A DNA stretch of 64,000 nt. Source: LMUY01 sp965199005. GTDB taxonomy: Bacteria > Pseudomonadota > Alphaproteobacteria > Acetobacterales > Acetobacteraceae. Each line of letters starts with the position of its first letter. Within the stretch, counting starts at the first letter, position 1. The stretch is taken from the NCBI GenBank assembly GCA_965199005.1, contig CBDAQK010000001.1, positions 1,798,001-1,862,000 on the forward strand, in the 5' to 3' direction. Below are positions 42,331 through 51,637 of this stretch, piece after piece. The position numbers were made by a program, and so were the translations under genes. The notes under the pieces were generated by a model. That model made no database searches. It was not told the origin of the DNA and saw only the letters and a program-made list of their open reading frames with translations.

Positions 42331-43023
42331 ATGAGCTTGCGGGTTTTCGGCTGGCCAGAACTGCAATTCATGCTGCTATCGCTCCGTTGGACGGCGCTGC
42401 TGTCGTTGATCGCCTTCGGCGGCGGGGGCGCTGTGGGATTGCTGCTGGCGGGTTTGCGGGTCTCGCCCTCCCGGCTCGCCCGGGGCATGGTGGACGGCTT
42501 CATCACAGTGTTCCAGGGCACCCCGCTGCTGGTGCAATTGCTGCTGTTCTACTACGGCGCCTCGTTTCTCGGCTTCACCCCCAATGCGCTGCTTTCAGCG
42601 GCGTTGACCTTCACGTTGAACAGCTCGGCGTTCTTCGGGGAGATTTGGCGTGGCTGCCTGGAAGCGATTCCCGCCGGGCAATGGGACGGAGCCCGGGCGT
42701 TGGGGTTCGGCTTCATCGGTGCACTGCGGCTCGTGATTCTGCCGCAGGCGTTGCGGACGATGGCGGCCCCGACCGTCGGCTACATGGTACAAATCGTCAA
42801 AGGTACTTCCGTCGCGTCGCTGATTGGCATCACCGAGGTGACGCGCTCGGCGGTGATGGTGAACACCGTGACCTTCGAACCGGTGCAGGTGTTCGGCACC
42901 GTGTGCGCGGTCTATTTCGCCCTGTGCTGGCCGCTATCCCTGGCGAGCGAATGGATGGGCCGCCGCTGGACCGCCCGTAGCGGCGGCGGCATCGGCGCGT
43001 TGCTACGGCGGGCGCCCCGCTAG
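42331..43023 (+). CDS. amino-acid-type ABC permease, second subunit
   Basis: A 230-residue permease paralogous to its neighbour. It shows VDGFITVFQGTPLLVQLLLF and the coupling loop DGARALGFGFIGALRLVILP. It is the last gene of the SDR-SBP-permease-permease string; the following gene is on the other strand and is unrelated, so the ATPase must be encoded elsewhere or shared with another importer. Confidence 0.9.
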   Translation: MSLRVFGWPELQFMLLSLRWTALLSLIAFGGGGAVGLLLAGLRVSPSRLARGMVDGFITVFQGTPLLVQLLLFYYGASFLGFTPNALLSAALTFTLNSSAFFGEIWRGCLEAIPAGQWDGARALGFGFIGALRLVILPQALRTMAAPTVGYMVQIVKGTSVASLIGITEVTRSAVMVNTVTFEPVQVFGTVCAVYFALCWPLSLASEWMGRRWTARSGGGIGALLRRAPR

Positions 43024-43082
43024 TGGCTCGAACCCATGACGAGGGTGGACCAGTTAAACGCCCGGCGTGTGGCAACGCAGCG

Positions 43083-44243
43083 TCAGATCACGCGGGTGAG
43101 CCCCGGCATGCGGCGCAACGCTGTGGCGGCGATCCAGCTCAGCGCCAGTGCAGCCGCGAACGTTGTCCCGGCCTTTGCGATGGCCCCCTCAGACGCAGGA
43201 AGCAGCAGGTATTGCATCCAGGTCACCACAGGATAATGCAGCAAATAGATTGCGTAGCTATGCGCGGCCAGGCCGTCCCAAAGCATCCCGGGACGGTTCC
43301 CGAACCGCATGAACACGGCCGGTACCGCGAAGCAAGCGGCAGCGCAGAAAGTGGCAAGGGTAATGCCGTAGACGCCCAGCCAAATCCACCCTGGCAAAAC
43401 CACCCCAAGCCGTATCCGGGCCACCTGTGTTCCAACCAAGACTGCGCCCGTGAGCGCAGCCAGTACGGTCCAGCCCGGCCAACGCAGGGCAAGCGCATCC
43501 CTAAACCCGGCCACGTCGCTCGCCAACGCACCAGGACCGATCACGACGCCTGCGGCGAAACAGGCGGCATAAAGGCCGATGCGGCTTGCCTGGATGGCCA
43601 ACGGGCCGAAGCTGATCCAGCGCGAGGGACCGAAGAGCGCCAAGAACGGCAGATAGGCGAGCACGAGGCAGATCAGGAACGCACCGAAGCAGCGCAGAGG
43701 CGTCAACGCGATCCTTGAGCCCACTCCCTGCTGCGGCCGGCCCAAGCAGACAAAGACCAATGCGCTTGCCGCGTCGAACGCCAGCAGCACGCCGACGAAC
43801 CATGGTGGCCCGCTTGGCCATGGGCCAGAGGTCACCATGGTGGCCCAGAACACCAGGAAGCCCGGCGCTCCCCCAGCCTGAAGCCAGGAAGGATAGTAGG
43901 CCAACGGCACGATGGTGAAGACCGCAACGGCGAAGGGCACGCCCAGACGCAACAGGCGGCCACGCAGGTAGCGCCACGCCCCCTTGCGGCACAATCCTCC
44001 CCAGACGAACAGCCCGGACAACAGGAACATGAGCGGCATGAAGAAGCTGTCGTTCAGCATCACGAGGACGTCGAATCCGGCCCAATGCTGCGAATCCACC
44101 ACTGGCGCGCTGGAGAGGAGGTAGTGGCGGCGATCGATGTGCCCGAAGATGCAATAGGCCAATACGGAGTGGTGCAACACGACCAGGGCGACAATGAACC
44201 CACGCAGATGGTCGAGCGCGACCAGCCGGGTGCTGGCTGTCAC
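43083..44243 (-). CDS. acyltransferase 3 family membrane protein
   Basis: A 386-residue integral membrane acyltransferase. The family N-terminus is RLVALDHLRGFIVALVVLHH, with the conserved His, followed by ~10 hydrophobic segments, including FFMPLMFLLSGLFVWG and YAIYLLHYPVVTWMQYLLL. Such enzymes add acyl groups to periplasmic glucans, LPS, peptidoglycan or antibiotics, and OpgC is one member; which acceptor applies here is unknown. Start: I prefer the GTG at 44243, seven bases after AGGA; an upstream in-frame GTG at 44282 is an alternative. It is a single gene, opposite to the ABC operon. Confidence 0.82.
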   Translation of the reverse strand: MTASTRLVALDHLRGFIVALVVLHHSVLAYCIFGHIDRRHYLLSSAPVVDSQHWAGFDVLVMLNDSFFMPLMFLLSGLFVWGGLCRKGAWRYLRGRLLRLGVPFAVAVFTIVPLAYYPSWLQAGGAPGFLVFWATMVTSGPWPSGPPWFVGVLLAFDAASALVFVCLGRPQQGVGSRIALTPLRCFGAFLICLVLAYLPFLALFGPSRWISFGPLAIQASRIGLYAACFAAGVVIGPGALASDVAGFRDALALRWPGWTVLAALTGAVLVGTQVARIRLGVVLPGWIWLGVYGITLATFCAAACFAVPAVFMRFGNRPGMLWDGLAAHSYAIYLLHYPVVTWMQYLLLPASEGAIAKAGTTFAAALALSWIAATALRRMPGLTRVI

Positions 44244-44338
44244 GGCCCTATCCTGTACCAGCGGAGAGCGTCGCCGTAACACGAACGGCCCGACGTTAAG
44301 CGCCGCTCATGCGGGAGCAGAACCCCGGAGCACTCACA

Positions 44339-44599
44339 TCAGTGCCCATGCTCATGCACTTCCTTTGCGAGCACGTCGAGAATGGCGCGCGCCAGCGCTT
44401 CGGCCGACTCGGCACTCAGCTCAACGGCAATTCGCTCGCGCGGACGATCCTTGACGGTGAAATCGATGCTCATCGCGTGATCCAGGGATGAGTAGTACGG
44501 GCAGGCATAGTAAAGGTTGGCGCCGCTAATGCCCGTCCACCCGCTTTCCCGCTTGGCACTGCCGAGCAACTCGATCTTCGTCGTGTCATAAGAACACAT
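44339..44599 (-). CDS. small conserved protein, DUF6295-like
   Basis: An 86-residue soluble protein. MCSYDTTKIELLGSAKRESG at the N-terminus, DHAMSIDFTV in the middle and RIAVELSAESAEALARAILD near the end resemble the DUF6295 family as I remember it. Function is unknown. It has a composition typical of a real protein and lies 24 bases upstream of the end of the dienelactone hydrolase gene on the same strand, so it may be cotranscribed. The assignment rests on recollection of the family pattern. Confidence 0.6.
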   Translation of the reverse strand: MCSYDTTKIELLGSAKRESGWTGISGANLYYACPYYSSLDHAMSIDFTVKDRPRERIAVELSAESAEALARAILDVLAKEVHEHGH

Positions 44600-44623
44600 G
44601 GCGCTAAAATCTCCCTCCGCCCT

Positions 44624-45367
44624 CTACGACAAATGCTTGCGAAAGAAGGTCAGCACCTTCTCCCAAGCATCGGCTGCCTGGACGGGCCGATAGCCCGGGC
44701 GGTAATGCGCGAAAAACCCATGGCCGGCACCGTCATAGCGATGGAACTCGACGTCTTTGCCGAGTGATTTCAGGATCTCCTCGGTACGATCCACCTGATC
44801 CGGCGTCGGGCTGGTGTCTTCGTTCCCGAAGATGCCAAGCAGGGGCGCCGTGATGGCCGAACTCAGGTCGACCGGTGCGACAGGCCGCTTTGCCGTCAGG
44901 TTGCTCGGATCGTCGACGACAACGTTTCCACCCCAACAATCCACCAGGGCGTCGATGCCGGAAAGCCGGCATCCCGCCAGATAGGTGTGCCGCCCGCCGG
45001 AGCAAAAACCGATGACGCCGATTTTCCCGTTTGCATTCGGCAGTCCGCGAAGATGTTTCATGCAAGCAGCGACGTCGTGCATTACCTGCTCATCGGCCAC
45101 GCCCCCTTCTGACCGCGCCAAGGCCGCAAGGTCATCCGGGCTGCCCTCACCGAGACGGAAATAGAGATGCGGTGCGATCGCGTTGAAGCCTTGATGGGCC
45201 AGCTTGCGGCAAACCTCCATTGTCCATTCGTCCCAGCCGGGCATATGGTGGATGACAACAATGCCAGGCCGGCTTGCCTCGCCGCTGGGCTGGGCAAGAT
45301 AGGCTTCACCGGTTTCATCGCCACAGGGATAGGCAATCGTCGATGCTGTGAGGTCGCCGCGTGACAT
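44624..45367 (-). CDS. dienelactone hydrolase-family protein
   Basis: A 247-residue alpha/beta-hydrolase of the DLH family. The catalytic triad fits: Cys nucleophile in IGFCSGGRH, Asp in FGNEDTSPT and His in GAGHGFFA. The N-terminal IVVIHHMPGWDEW holds the oxyanion region. DLH enzymes open dienelactones or cleave small esters. The start was set at the ATG at 45367 (MSRGDL), ten bases after GGAGG; the frame extends to 45436 without similarity. Neighbours give no clear pathway. A signal peptide is absent. Confidence 0.87.
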   Translation of the reverse strand: MSRGDLTASTIAYPCGDETGEAYLAQPSGEASRPGIVVIHHMPGWDEWTMEVCRKLAHQGFNAIAPHLYFRLGEGSPDDLAALARSEGGVADEQVMHDVAACMKHLRGLPNANGKIGVIGFCSGGRHTYLAGCRLSGIDALVDCWGGNVVVDDPSNLTAKRPVAPVDLSSAITAPLLGIFGNEDTSPTPDQVDRTEEILKSLGKDVEFHRYDGAGHGFFAHYRPGYRPVQAADAWEKVLTFFRKHLS

Positions 45368-45653
45368 GGGATTGGTCCCTCCATAAAAGCGATTGGGTGC
45401 GGTCCAGCCACTTGTCCAGGTTCCAGTACACGACAACCGGCGACGCCAGAAACTCGGTCACGCTGCCCGCCCCCATCGCATATGACTGACCGGCCGGCAC
45501 GGTCAAGGCAACGCCCTTGCGCCAGGCGATCGGTGGTTTAGGCTTCACCTGGTGGGAGCACCTATGATGCCAGTTGGTCTGACATGGGCGCCGCTGGCGG
45601 GGAGGCGACATCATCCCCGGCATGGTAGCCCATTGCAGCACGAGGATACCGGG

Positions 45654-46376
45654 TTGAGCCAAAACGACGAGCTTGCACGCGTCAAAATTCGGATCAAGGC
45701 GCTGGCCGACCGCACCGTCGATCGTGGCTGCACCGAGGCGGAGGCGATGGCCGCTGCCGCCATGGTCGGCCGCCTGCTGGAGCGGTATGCGCTGAGCATG
45801 GAGGAGGTGGACGTCAGGCAGGAGCCGTGCGTCCAAGTCGAAGTCCCGATCGGTGGCCAGCGGCGGCGGCCGATCGATGTCTGCGTCCCCGCTTTGGCGC
45901 GATTCTGCGATTGCAAGGTCTGGCGCGCACGTACGGACGAACAGGCCCATTACGTCTTCTTCGGCTTCGAGACCGACACGGCCCTCGCCTCCTATCTGTT
46001 CCGCGTGATCGACCGCGCCATCCGCTCCGGGCTGACGAGCTTCCGCACTGCCAGCCCGGCGCTCGCTGGGACCACCCTGCGCCGCGCCTCCGCCAGCTTT
46101 CAGGGCGGCATGGCCGCGCGGGTGGCCGAGCGGCTGGAGGCCATGCACGCCGAACGCGAGGCCGCTGTCGCGGCGCAGCGGCCAGCCGGGACGGCGCTGA
46201 TCCTGGTGCGCCACCAGGTGGTGGACGACGCCTTCCGCAGCAAGAAGATGCGGCTGCGCAGCGTTCCCGGTCTGACCCTGCGCCAAAACGCCGCCTTCCG
46301 CGCCGGGCACATTGCCGGGGAGCGCGTCAATCTGCGCCGGCCTGTTGAGGGGGGCGACCCCCAGCGGCTGAGGTGA
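45654..46376 (+). CDS. DUF2786-domain protein
   Basis: A 240-residue protein. The N-terminal ~45 residues, VKIRIKALADRTVDRGCTEA then AAAMVGRLLERYALSMEEVD, match the DUF2786 helical domain, and the middle part (VEVPIGGQRRRPIDVCVPAL, FFGFETDTALASYLFRVIDR) is the DUF7168-like extension often seen with it. Function is unknown; such genes are found in phages, plasmids and chromosomes. Start: TTG at 45654, eight bases after GAGG; the frame extends to 45552. It is coupled to the HExxH gene by a TGATG overlap, so the products probably work together. Confidence 0.82.
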   Translation: MSQNDELARVKIRIKALADRTVDRGCTEAEAMAAAAMVGRLLERYALSMEEVDVRQEPCVQVEVPIGGQRRRPIDVCVPALARFCDCKVWRARTDEQAHYVFFGFETDTALASYLFRVIDRAIRSGLTSFRTASPALAGTTLRRASASFQGGMAARVAERLEAMHAEREAAVAAQRPAGTALILVRHQVVDDAFRSKKMRLRSVPGLTLRQNAAFRAGHIAGERVNLRRPVEGGDPQRLR

Positions 46377-46813
46377 TGGCGCGCCGGGACCGGCAGCGCA
46401 GCCGGGTTTACGCCTGGGAGGACCGCGTGGTGGCGCCGCACGACCCGACCACGGTTCCCTTCGCGCGCGCCCAGGGCATGGTCGACGCGATCTGGTCCGA
46501 GCTAGGGCTGCTCTATCCCCCCCGTGTCGAGTCGATGCCAACCCACGCACGCTGCCGCATTGCCGACGCGAACCGCTTGTGCATCCGCATGCCGGCCTCG
46601 ATCCCGTCCTGGTGCCTGCTGCACGAGTTGGCGCATGTGATGACCACCACGGCGGATGGCGAGTCGGACGGTCATGGCGCAGCCTTCGTTGGCCTCTACG
46701 TGCAATTGCTCAGCCGCTACTTGCGTCTCGATGGCGCGGCGCTGAGAAGCAGCCTATTGGCGGCCGGTGTCGCGGTGCGTCCGGATGCCAAACCCGTCTT
46801 CTGTGACCCGTGA
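46376..46813 (+). CDS. small HExxH metallopeptidase-like protein
   Basis: A 145-residue protein with a zincin motif LLHELAHVMT (HExxH) followed by a second His in SDGHGAAFVGLYVQLL, giving a likely HExxH...H zinc site as in SprT/gluzincin-like peptidases. An Arg-rich N-terminus and DAIWSELGLLYPPRVE precede it. Start: ATG at 46376 (overlapping the upstream stop TGA); a GTG one codon earlier is possible. I cannot name the family. Its coupling to the DUF2786 gene is the main functional clue. Predicted to be soluble. Confidence 0.72.
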   Translation: MARRDRQRSRVYAWEDRVVAPHDPTTVPFARAQGMVDAIWSELGLLYPPRVESMPTHARCRIADANRLCIRMPASIPSWCLLHELAHVMTTTADGESDGHGAAFVGLYVQLLSRYLRLDGAALRSSLLAAGVAVRPDAKPVFCDP

Positions 46814-46820
46814 GGCCCTG

Positions 46821-48126
46821 ATGACAAGCCAACGCCGCATGAAGCTCGTCGCCTATCTGAAGACCGGGCCCACCGCCAGCCATGCCGGCGGGTGGCGCCA
46901 CCCGGCGTCCGCTCTGCACGACATCTTCGACCCACGGCGATACGAGCAACTCGCCCGTACCTTGGAGGAGGCCAGGTTCGACGCCGGGTTCTTTGCCGAT
47001 ACCTTTGGCGTGCCAGACGTCTATGGCGACAATTTCCGCACCTATATCCAGCGGGGTGGTCAGATCAGCTACCTCGACCCGATGCTGGTCTTGCCGCTGA
47101 TGGCCCGCGTCACGACCCATCTCGGCCTGGGCGCCACGCTGTCGACGACATTCCACCCGCCCTATTTGCTGGCCCGCATGCTCGCCTCGTTCGACCTGCT
47201 GAGCGGCGGCCGGGCGGCATGGAATGTGGTGACCTCGGCGACCGATATGGAAGCGCGCAATTTCGGCCTGGACCGGCTGCCGGCCAAAGGATGCGCGCTA
47301 CGACCATGCCGACGAGGTGCTGGAGGCCTGCGACGCGCTATGGCAATGCTGGGACGAGGGCGCGCTGGTGCTGGACCGCGAGCGGGGCGTGTTCGCCGAC
47401 CCGGACAAGGTGCATTACGCCGATTATCAGGGCAAATGGGTCCGCACGCGGGGCCCGCTGGCGATGCCGCGCAGCCCGCAGGTGCGCCCGGTGCTGCTGC
47501 AGGCCGGCGCCTCCCAGCGCGGCCGTGCCTTCGCCGCGCGTTGGGCCGAGATGATCTTCGCCACCGGCGGCAACAAGGCCGACAGCATTGCCTTCACCAC
47601 CGACATCAAGCAGCGCACGGTGGCCGCCGGGAGGGCGCCCGAGGCGTGTGCCGTGCTGAACTCCATGGCGATCGTGCTGGGTGAGACCGAAGCGATCGCC
47701 CAGGAAAAGGCGGATCAATTGAATGCCTTGGCGGATCAGGATTTGGTGCTGGCGCACAACTCCACCATGGTCGGCGCCGATCTGGGCAAGCACCACACCC
47801 CGGCCGAAGTGGCCGCCGTGCAGGGCGGCCAGGGAATCACCGGCATCGACACGCGCATCCAGCAAGCGGCCGCAAACGAGGGTGTCAGCTACGCCGCAAT
47901 CGTCCGGCGTCCGCGAAGCGTGGTGGTAGGCACGGCGCAATCGATCGCCGACCAGATGCAGGATGTGTTCGACTCCGGCGGCTGCGACGGCTTCGTCGTC
48001 TGGCCGACCGTGTCGCCAGGCATGTTCGAGGAGTTCGGGCGGCTGGTGGTTCCCGAGTTGCAGCGGCGCGGGCTGGTGCAGCGGGAGTACGCGCCGGGGA
48101 CGCTTAGGCAAAAGCTACGGGCGTAG
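46821..48126 (+). pseudogene. LLM-class flavin-dependent monooxygenase, frameshifted
   Basis: Two frames together encode one NtaA/SnaA/DszA-type monooxygenase (~435 residues). The first (46821 to about 47288) has MKLVAYLKTGPTASHAGGWR, FFADTFGVPDVYGDN and NVVTSATDMEARNFGLDRLP. At CCAAAGG (47284-47290) one extra A shifts the frame; skipping it restores KDARYDHADEVLEACDALW and continuous similarity to 48126 (RGPLAMPRSPQVRPVLLQAG, GCDGFVVWPTVSPGMFEEFG). ATG at 46821 has GAGG upstream. With no flavin-binding C-terminal half in the first frame, neither part would work alone. It could be a sequencing error; raw reads decide. Confidence 0.8.
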
Positions 48127-48151
48127 GCTGGACACGCTCCGGTTATCCACC

Positions 48152-51100
48152 CTACACAGAGAAATACTTTGCCTTGGGATTGAGTACCACGATCGCGCTG
48201 GTGCTTTGCTCCGGGTGCAACTGCCATTCGTCGCTGATATCCACACCGATCCGCCCGGCGTCGAGCAGGTTCAGCAGCGGCACCTGGTCCTCCAATTTCG
48301 GGCAGGCCGGGTAGCCGAAGCTATAGCGGCTGCCGCGGTAGGATTGGCCGAGCATCTTCTCCATATCGCGATCATCTTCCCCGGCGAACCCGCATTCGGC
48401 CCGGATGCGCTTATGGGTATATTCGGCCATCGCCTCGGCCAGCTCGACCGACAGGCCGTGCAGGTAGAGGTAATCCTGGTAGCGATTATCCTCGAACCAC
48501 AGCCGGGCCGTGTCGGACGCCTTCTGGCCGACCGTGACGACCTGCAAGCCGATCACGTCCCGCTCGGCATCGTCGACATCGCGGAAGAAGTCGGCGATGC
48601 ACTCCCCATCGTCCTTCGGTTGCCGCGGCAGGGAAAACCGGGCGCGCTCGGTGGTGCCGTCCTCATCGAAGATGATCAAGTCGTTGCCCTGGCCGGCGGC
48701 CTTCCAATAGCCGTAGACGGCCTGGGGGCGTAGGATCGCCTCACTCTCGCAGAGGGCGAACATCCGCTTCATGATCGGGCGCAGCTCTTGCTTGGCCCAG
48801 CCGAGGAAATCCTCCAGCGTGCGCCCCTGTTTGCGGAAGCCCCACTGGAATTGATAGAGGCTGCGCTCGTTCAGGAAGGGTAGCACTGCTTTCGGCGTGC
48901 TCTCCAGCACGCGGGCGCCCCAGAAGGGCGGCTGCACCACGGGGACGCCTTGGGTGAGGCGGTTCCGGCGCTTGCGGACCTCCGCCACATCGACCGGGCG
49001 GAAGGCTGCCTTGTCGGCCTGGCCCAAAACACGCTTGGTGTTGCGCGTCTTGCCGACGCGCTTGGCCTGGATGGCAGCCAGATAGTCGTCGAACCCGTTG
49101 CCCGTGACGCGGTCCATCAAATGCAGCCCGTCAAAGGCATCCCGCGCATAGGCCACCCGCCCGCTGCCATAGGCCGCCACGCAGTCATCCTCGACATAGT
49201 TGCGGGTGAGGGCCGCGCCCCCGAGCATGACGGGGATTTCGAGGCCCTGCCGGGTCATTTCCTCCAAATTCTCGCGCATCACCACGGTGGATTTCACCAA
49301 CAGGCCGGACATGCCGATGGCGTGCGCCTGGTGCTGCTTGGCAGCGGCGACCATGTCGGCCAGTGGCACCTTGATGCCGAGGTTGACGACGCGGTAGCCG
49401 TTATTGGTCAGGATGATGTCGACCAGGTTCTTGCCGATATCGTGCACGTCGCCTTTCACGGTGGCGAGCACGATGGTGCCTTTCTCCTGGCCCTCCACCT
49501 TCTCCATGTACGGTTCCAGGTGTGCCACGGCGGCCTTCATGGTCTCGGCGGATTGCAGCACGAAGGGGAGCTGCATCTTGCCAGCCCCGAACAACTCCCC
49601 CACGACCTTCATGCCGTCGAGCAGGATTTCGTTGATGATGGTCAGCGGCGGCAGGGTCTTCATCGCCTCGTCCAGCTCGTCACCCAGGCCCTTGCGGTCG
49701 CCGTCGACGATGCGGTCCTTCAGGCGGCCTTCCACGGTTTCAGACCGGACCTTCTTGGTGGCATCGGCCAGCTTGCGGTCGGCGAACAGTTCCAGCAGCT
49801 TCTGCAGCGGGTCATAGCCCTCGCGCCGGCGATCGAAGATCAGATCCTCACAGACCTGTACCTCCTCCGGCGCGATCAGATGCAACGGACGGATCTTGGA
49901 CACGTGAACGATGGCGCCGGTCATCCCCGCCTTCACCGCATGGTCCAGGAAAACACTGTTCAGCACGGCGCGGGCGGCGGCATTCAGGCCGAACGAGATG
50001 TTGGACAGCCCTAGGATGATCTGGATGTCCGGATAGGCCTTACTGATCGCCGCAATGCCCTCCAGTGTCCATTGGCCCAGCTTGCGGTCATCCTCATTGC
50101 CGGTGGCGATGGTGAAGGTGAGCGGGTCGATCATCAGGTCGCTCTGCGGCAACCCGTGCTTGTCGCAGGCGAACTCCACCAGCCGCTTGGCGATGGCGAG
50201 CTTTTCGGCCGGTTGCTTGGCCATGCCGGTTTCGTCGATCGTCAGCGCGATGACGGCGGTGCCGAACTTCTTGGCCAGGATCAGCCGATCTTCGGCCGCC
50301 TTCTCGCCATCCTCGAAGTTGATCGAGTTGATGATCGGCTTGCCGCCATGCAGCTTCAGCGCCGCCTCGATCACGTTGGTTTCGGTGCTGTCGATCACCA
50401 GCGGCGCGTTCACGCTAGAGGTGAAGCGGGTGATGACCTCGTTCATCTCCATCACTTCGTCACGCCCGACGAAGGCGGTGCAGATGTCCAGGCTGTTGGA
50501 ACCCTCGCCCACCTGCTCGCGGCCGACGGAGACGCAGCCGTCCCAATCGGCCTTCTCCTGCAGGTCGCGCCATTTCTTCGAGCCATTGGCGTTGCAGCGT
50601 TCGCCGATGGAGAAATAGCTGTTCTCCTGGCGAAGCGGCGTCTGGCCATACAGGCTGGCGACGGAGGGAACCCAGTGATGCGTGCGGGCAGCCGGCGCCG
50701 GGCGGTCGCCGCCCAGCTTGCGCAGCATCTGGTCCAGCGCCTGGATGTGCTCGATGGACGTGCCACAGCAGCCGCCGACGAGGTTGAGCCCGTCCTCCAG
50801 AACGAAACGCTCGACCCAGCTTGCCATTTCGGGGGCACCAAGAGGGTAGCGGGTGGCGCCGTTGACCAATTCCGGCAACCCGGCATTCGGCTGCACGCTG
50901 AGCAGGCCGGGCCAGTTCGTGGCCAGCCAGCGGATGTGCTCGCTCATCTCCTGGGGACCGGTGGCGCAGTTCAGGCCGATCAGCGGCACGTCCAGCGCGT
51001 GCACGACGGTCGCGGCGGCGGCGATGTCCGGGCCGACCAGCAGGGTGCCCGTGGTCTCGACCGTGACCTGCACGAAGATCGGCGTGTCGGTGCCCGCTGC

Positions 51101-51637
51101 GGCGCGGGCGCGCTTGGCGCCGTTGACGGCGGCCTTGATCTGCAGCGTGTCCTGGCAGGTCTCGATCAGGATCGCATCGACCCCGCCATCGATCAGCCCG
51201 GCGGATTGTTGGGCGAGCGCGGCCTCAAGCGGGTCGTATGCGATGTTGCCGAGCGATGGCAGTTTGGTGCCCGGTCCGATGGAGCCGATGACCCAACGGT
51301 GGCGCCCATCGCCGAAGCTGTCCGCTGCTTCCCGCGCCAGTTCGGCGGCGATCTTGTTGATCTCGTGCGTGCGGTCCTGCAGGTCGAACTCGGCCAGGGT
51401 GATCGGGCTGCCGCCGAAGCTGTTGGTCTCCACCATATCGGCGCCGGCGGCGTAATAGCCGCGGTGGATGTCGCGCACCATGTCGGGGCGGGACAGGTTG
51501 AGCACTTCGGTGCAGTTCTCGCGGTCCCAGTAATCCTTCTCGATATCAAGGGTCAGCGCCTGAACGCGGCTGCCCATGCCCCCGTCGCAAAGCAGCACAC
51601 GGTCGCGCAAGGCGTCGAGCAGATGGGGACGGTTCAT
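48152..51637 (-). CDS. metH: cobalamin-dependent methionine synthase
   Basis: A 1161-residue MetH, full length for the family (about 1200). Domains in order: homocysteine-binding barrel (1-310) with Zn ligands Cys224 (GLNCATG), Cys290 and Cys291 (GGCCGTS); methyltetrahydrofolate (pterin) domain (~340-600); the helical cap and B12 domain (~640-870) with the DxHxxG ligand motif VHDIGKN, His732; and the SAM-binding reactivation domain at the C-terminus (MEKMLGQSYRGSRYSFGYPAC). It makes methionine from homocysteine. The start overlaps the upstream ArsR-methyltransferase gene by ATGA, so both form one operon under the SahR-type operator. Confidence 0.97.
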   Translation of the reverse strand: MNRPHLLDALRDRVLLCDGGMGSRVQALTLDIEKDYWDRENCTEVLNLSRPDMVRDIHRGYYAAGADMVETNSFGGSPITLAEFDLQDRTHEINKIAAELAREAADSFGDGRHRWVIGSIGPGTKLPSLGNIAYDPLEAALAQQSAGLIDGGVDAILIETCQDTLQIKAAVNGAKRARAAAGTDTPIFVQVTVETTGTLLVGPDIAAAATVVHALDVPLIGLNCATGPQEMSEHIRWLATNWPGLLSVQPNAGLPELVNGATRYPLGAPEMASWVERFVLEDGLNLVGGCCGTSIEHIQALDQMLRKLGGDRPAPAARTHHWVPSVASLYGQTPLRQENSYFSIGERCNANGSKKWRDLQEKADWDGCVSVGREQVGEGSNSLDICTAFVGRDEVMEMNEVITRFTSSVNAPLVIDSTETNVIEAALKLHGGKPIINSINFEDGEKAAEDRLILAKKFGTAVIALTIDETGMAKQPAEKLAIAKRLVEFACDKHGLPQSDLMIDPLTFTIATGNEDDRKLGQWTLEGIAAISKAYPDIQIILGLSNISFGLNAAARAVLNSVFLDHAVKAGMTGAIVHVSKIRPLHLIAPEEVQVCEDLIFDRRREGYDPLQKLLELFADRKLADATKKVRSETVEGRLKDRIVDGDRKGLGDELDEAMKTLPPLTIINEILLDGMKVVGELFGAGKMQLPFVLQSAETMKAAVAHLEPYMEKVEGQEKGTIVLATVKGDVHDIGKNLVDIILTNNGYRVVNLGIKVPLADMVAAAKQHQAHAIGMSGLLVKSTVVMRENLEEMTRQGLEIPVMLGGAALTRNYVEDDCVAAYGSGRVAYARDAFDGLHLMDRVTGNGFDDYLAAIQAKRVGKTRNTKRVLGQADKAAFRPVDVAEVRKRRNRLTQGVPVVQPPFWGARVLESTPKAVLPFLNERSLYQFQWGFRKQGRTLEDFLGWAKQELRPIMKRMFALCESEAILRPQAVYGYWKAAGQGNDLIIFDEDGTTERARFSLPRQPKDDGECIADFFRDVDDAERDVIGLQVVTVGQKASDTARLWFEDNRYQDYLYLHGLSVELAEAMAEYTHKRIRAECGFAGEDDRDMEKMLGQSYRGSRYSFGYPACPKLEDQVPLLNLLDAGRIGVDISDEWQLHPEQSTSAIVVLNPKAKYFSV

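Noticed and set aside
45315..45548. Minus-strand 77-codon frame starting at GTG 45548, protein-like (contains VVVYWNLDKWLD)
   Set aside because: It overlaps the start of the dienelactone hydrolase gene, has a weak ribosome site, and no family is recognised. Kept out for lack of support.
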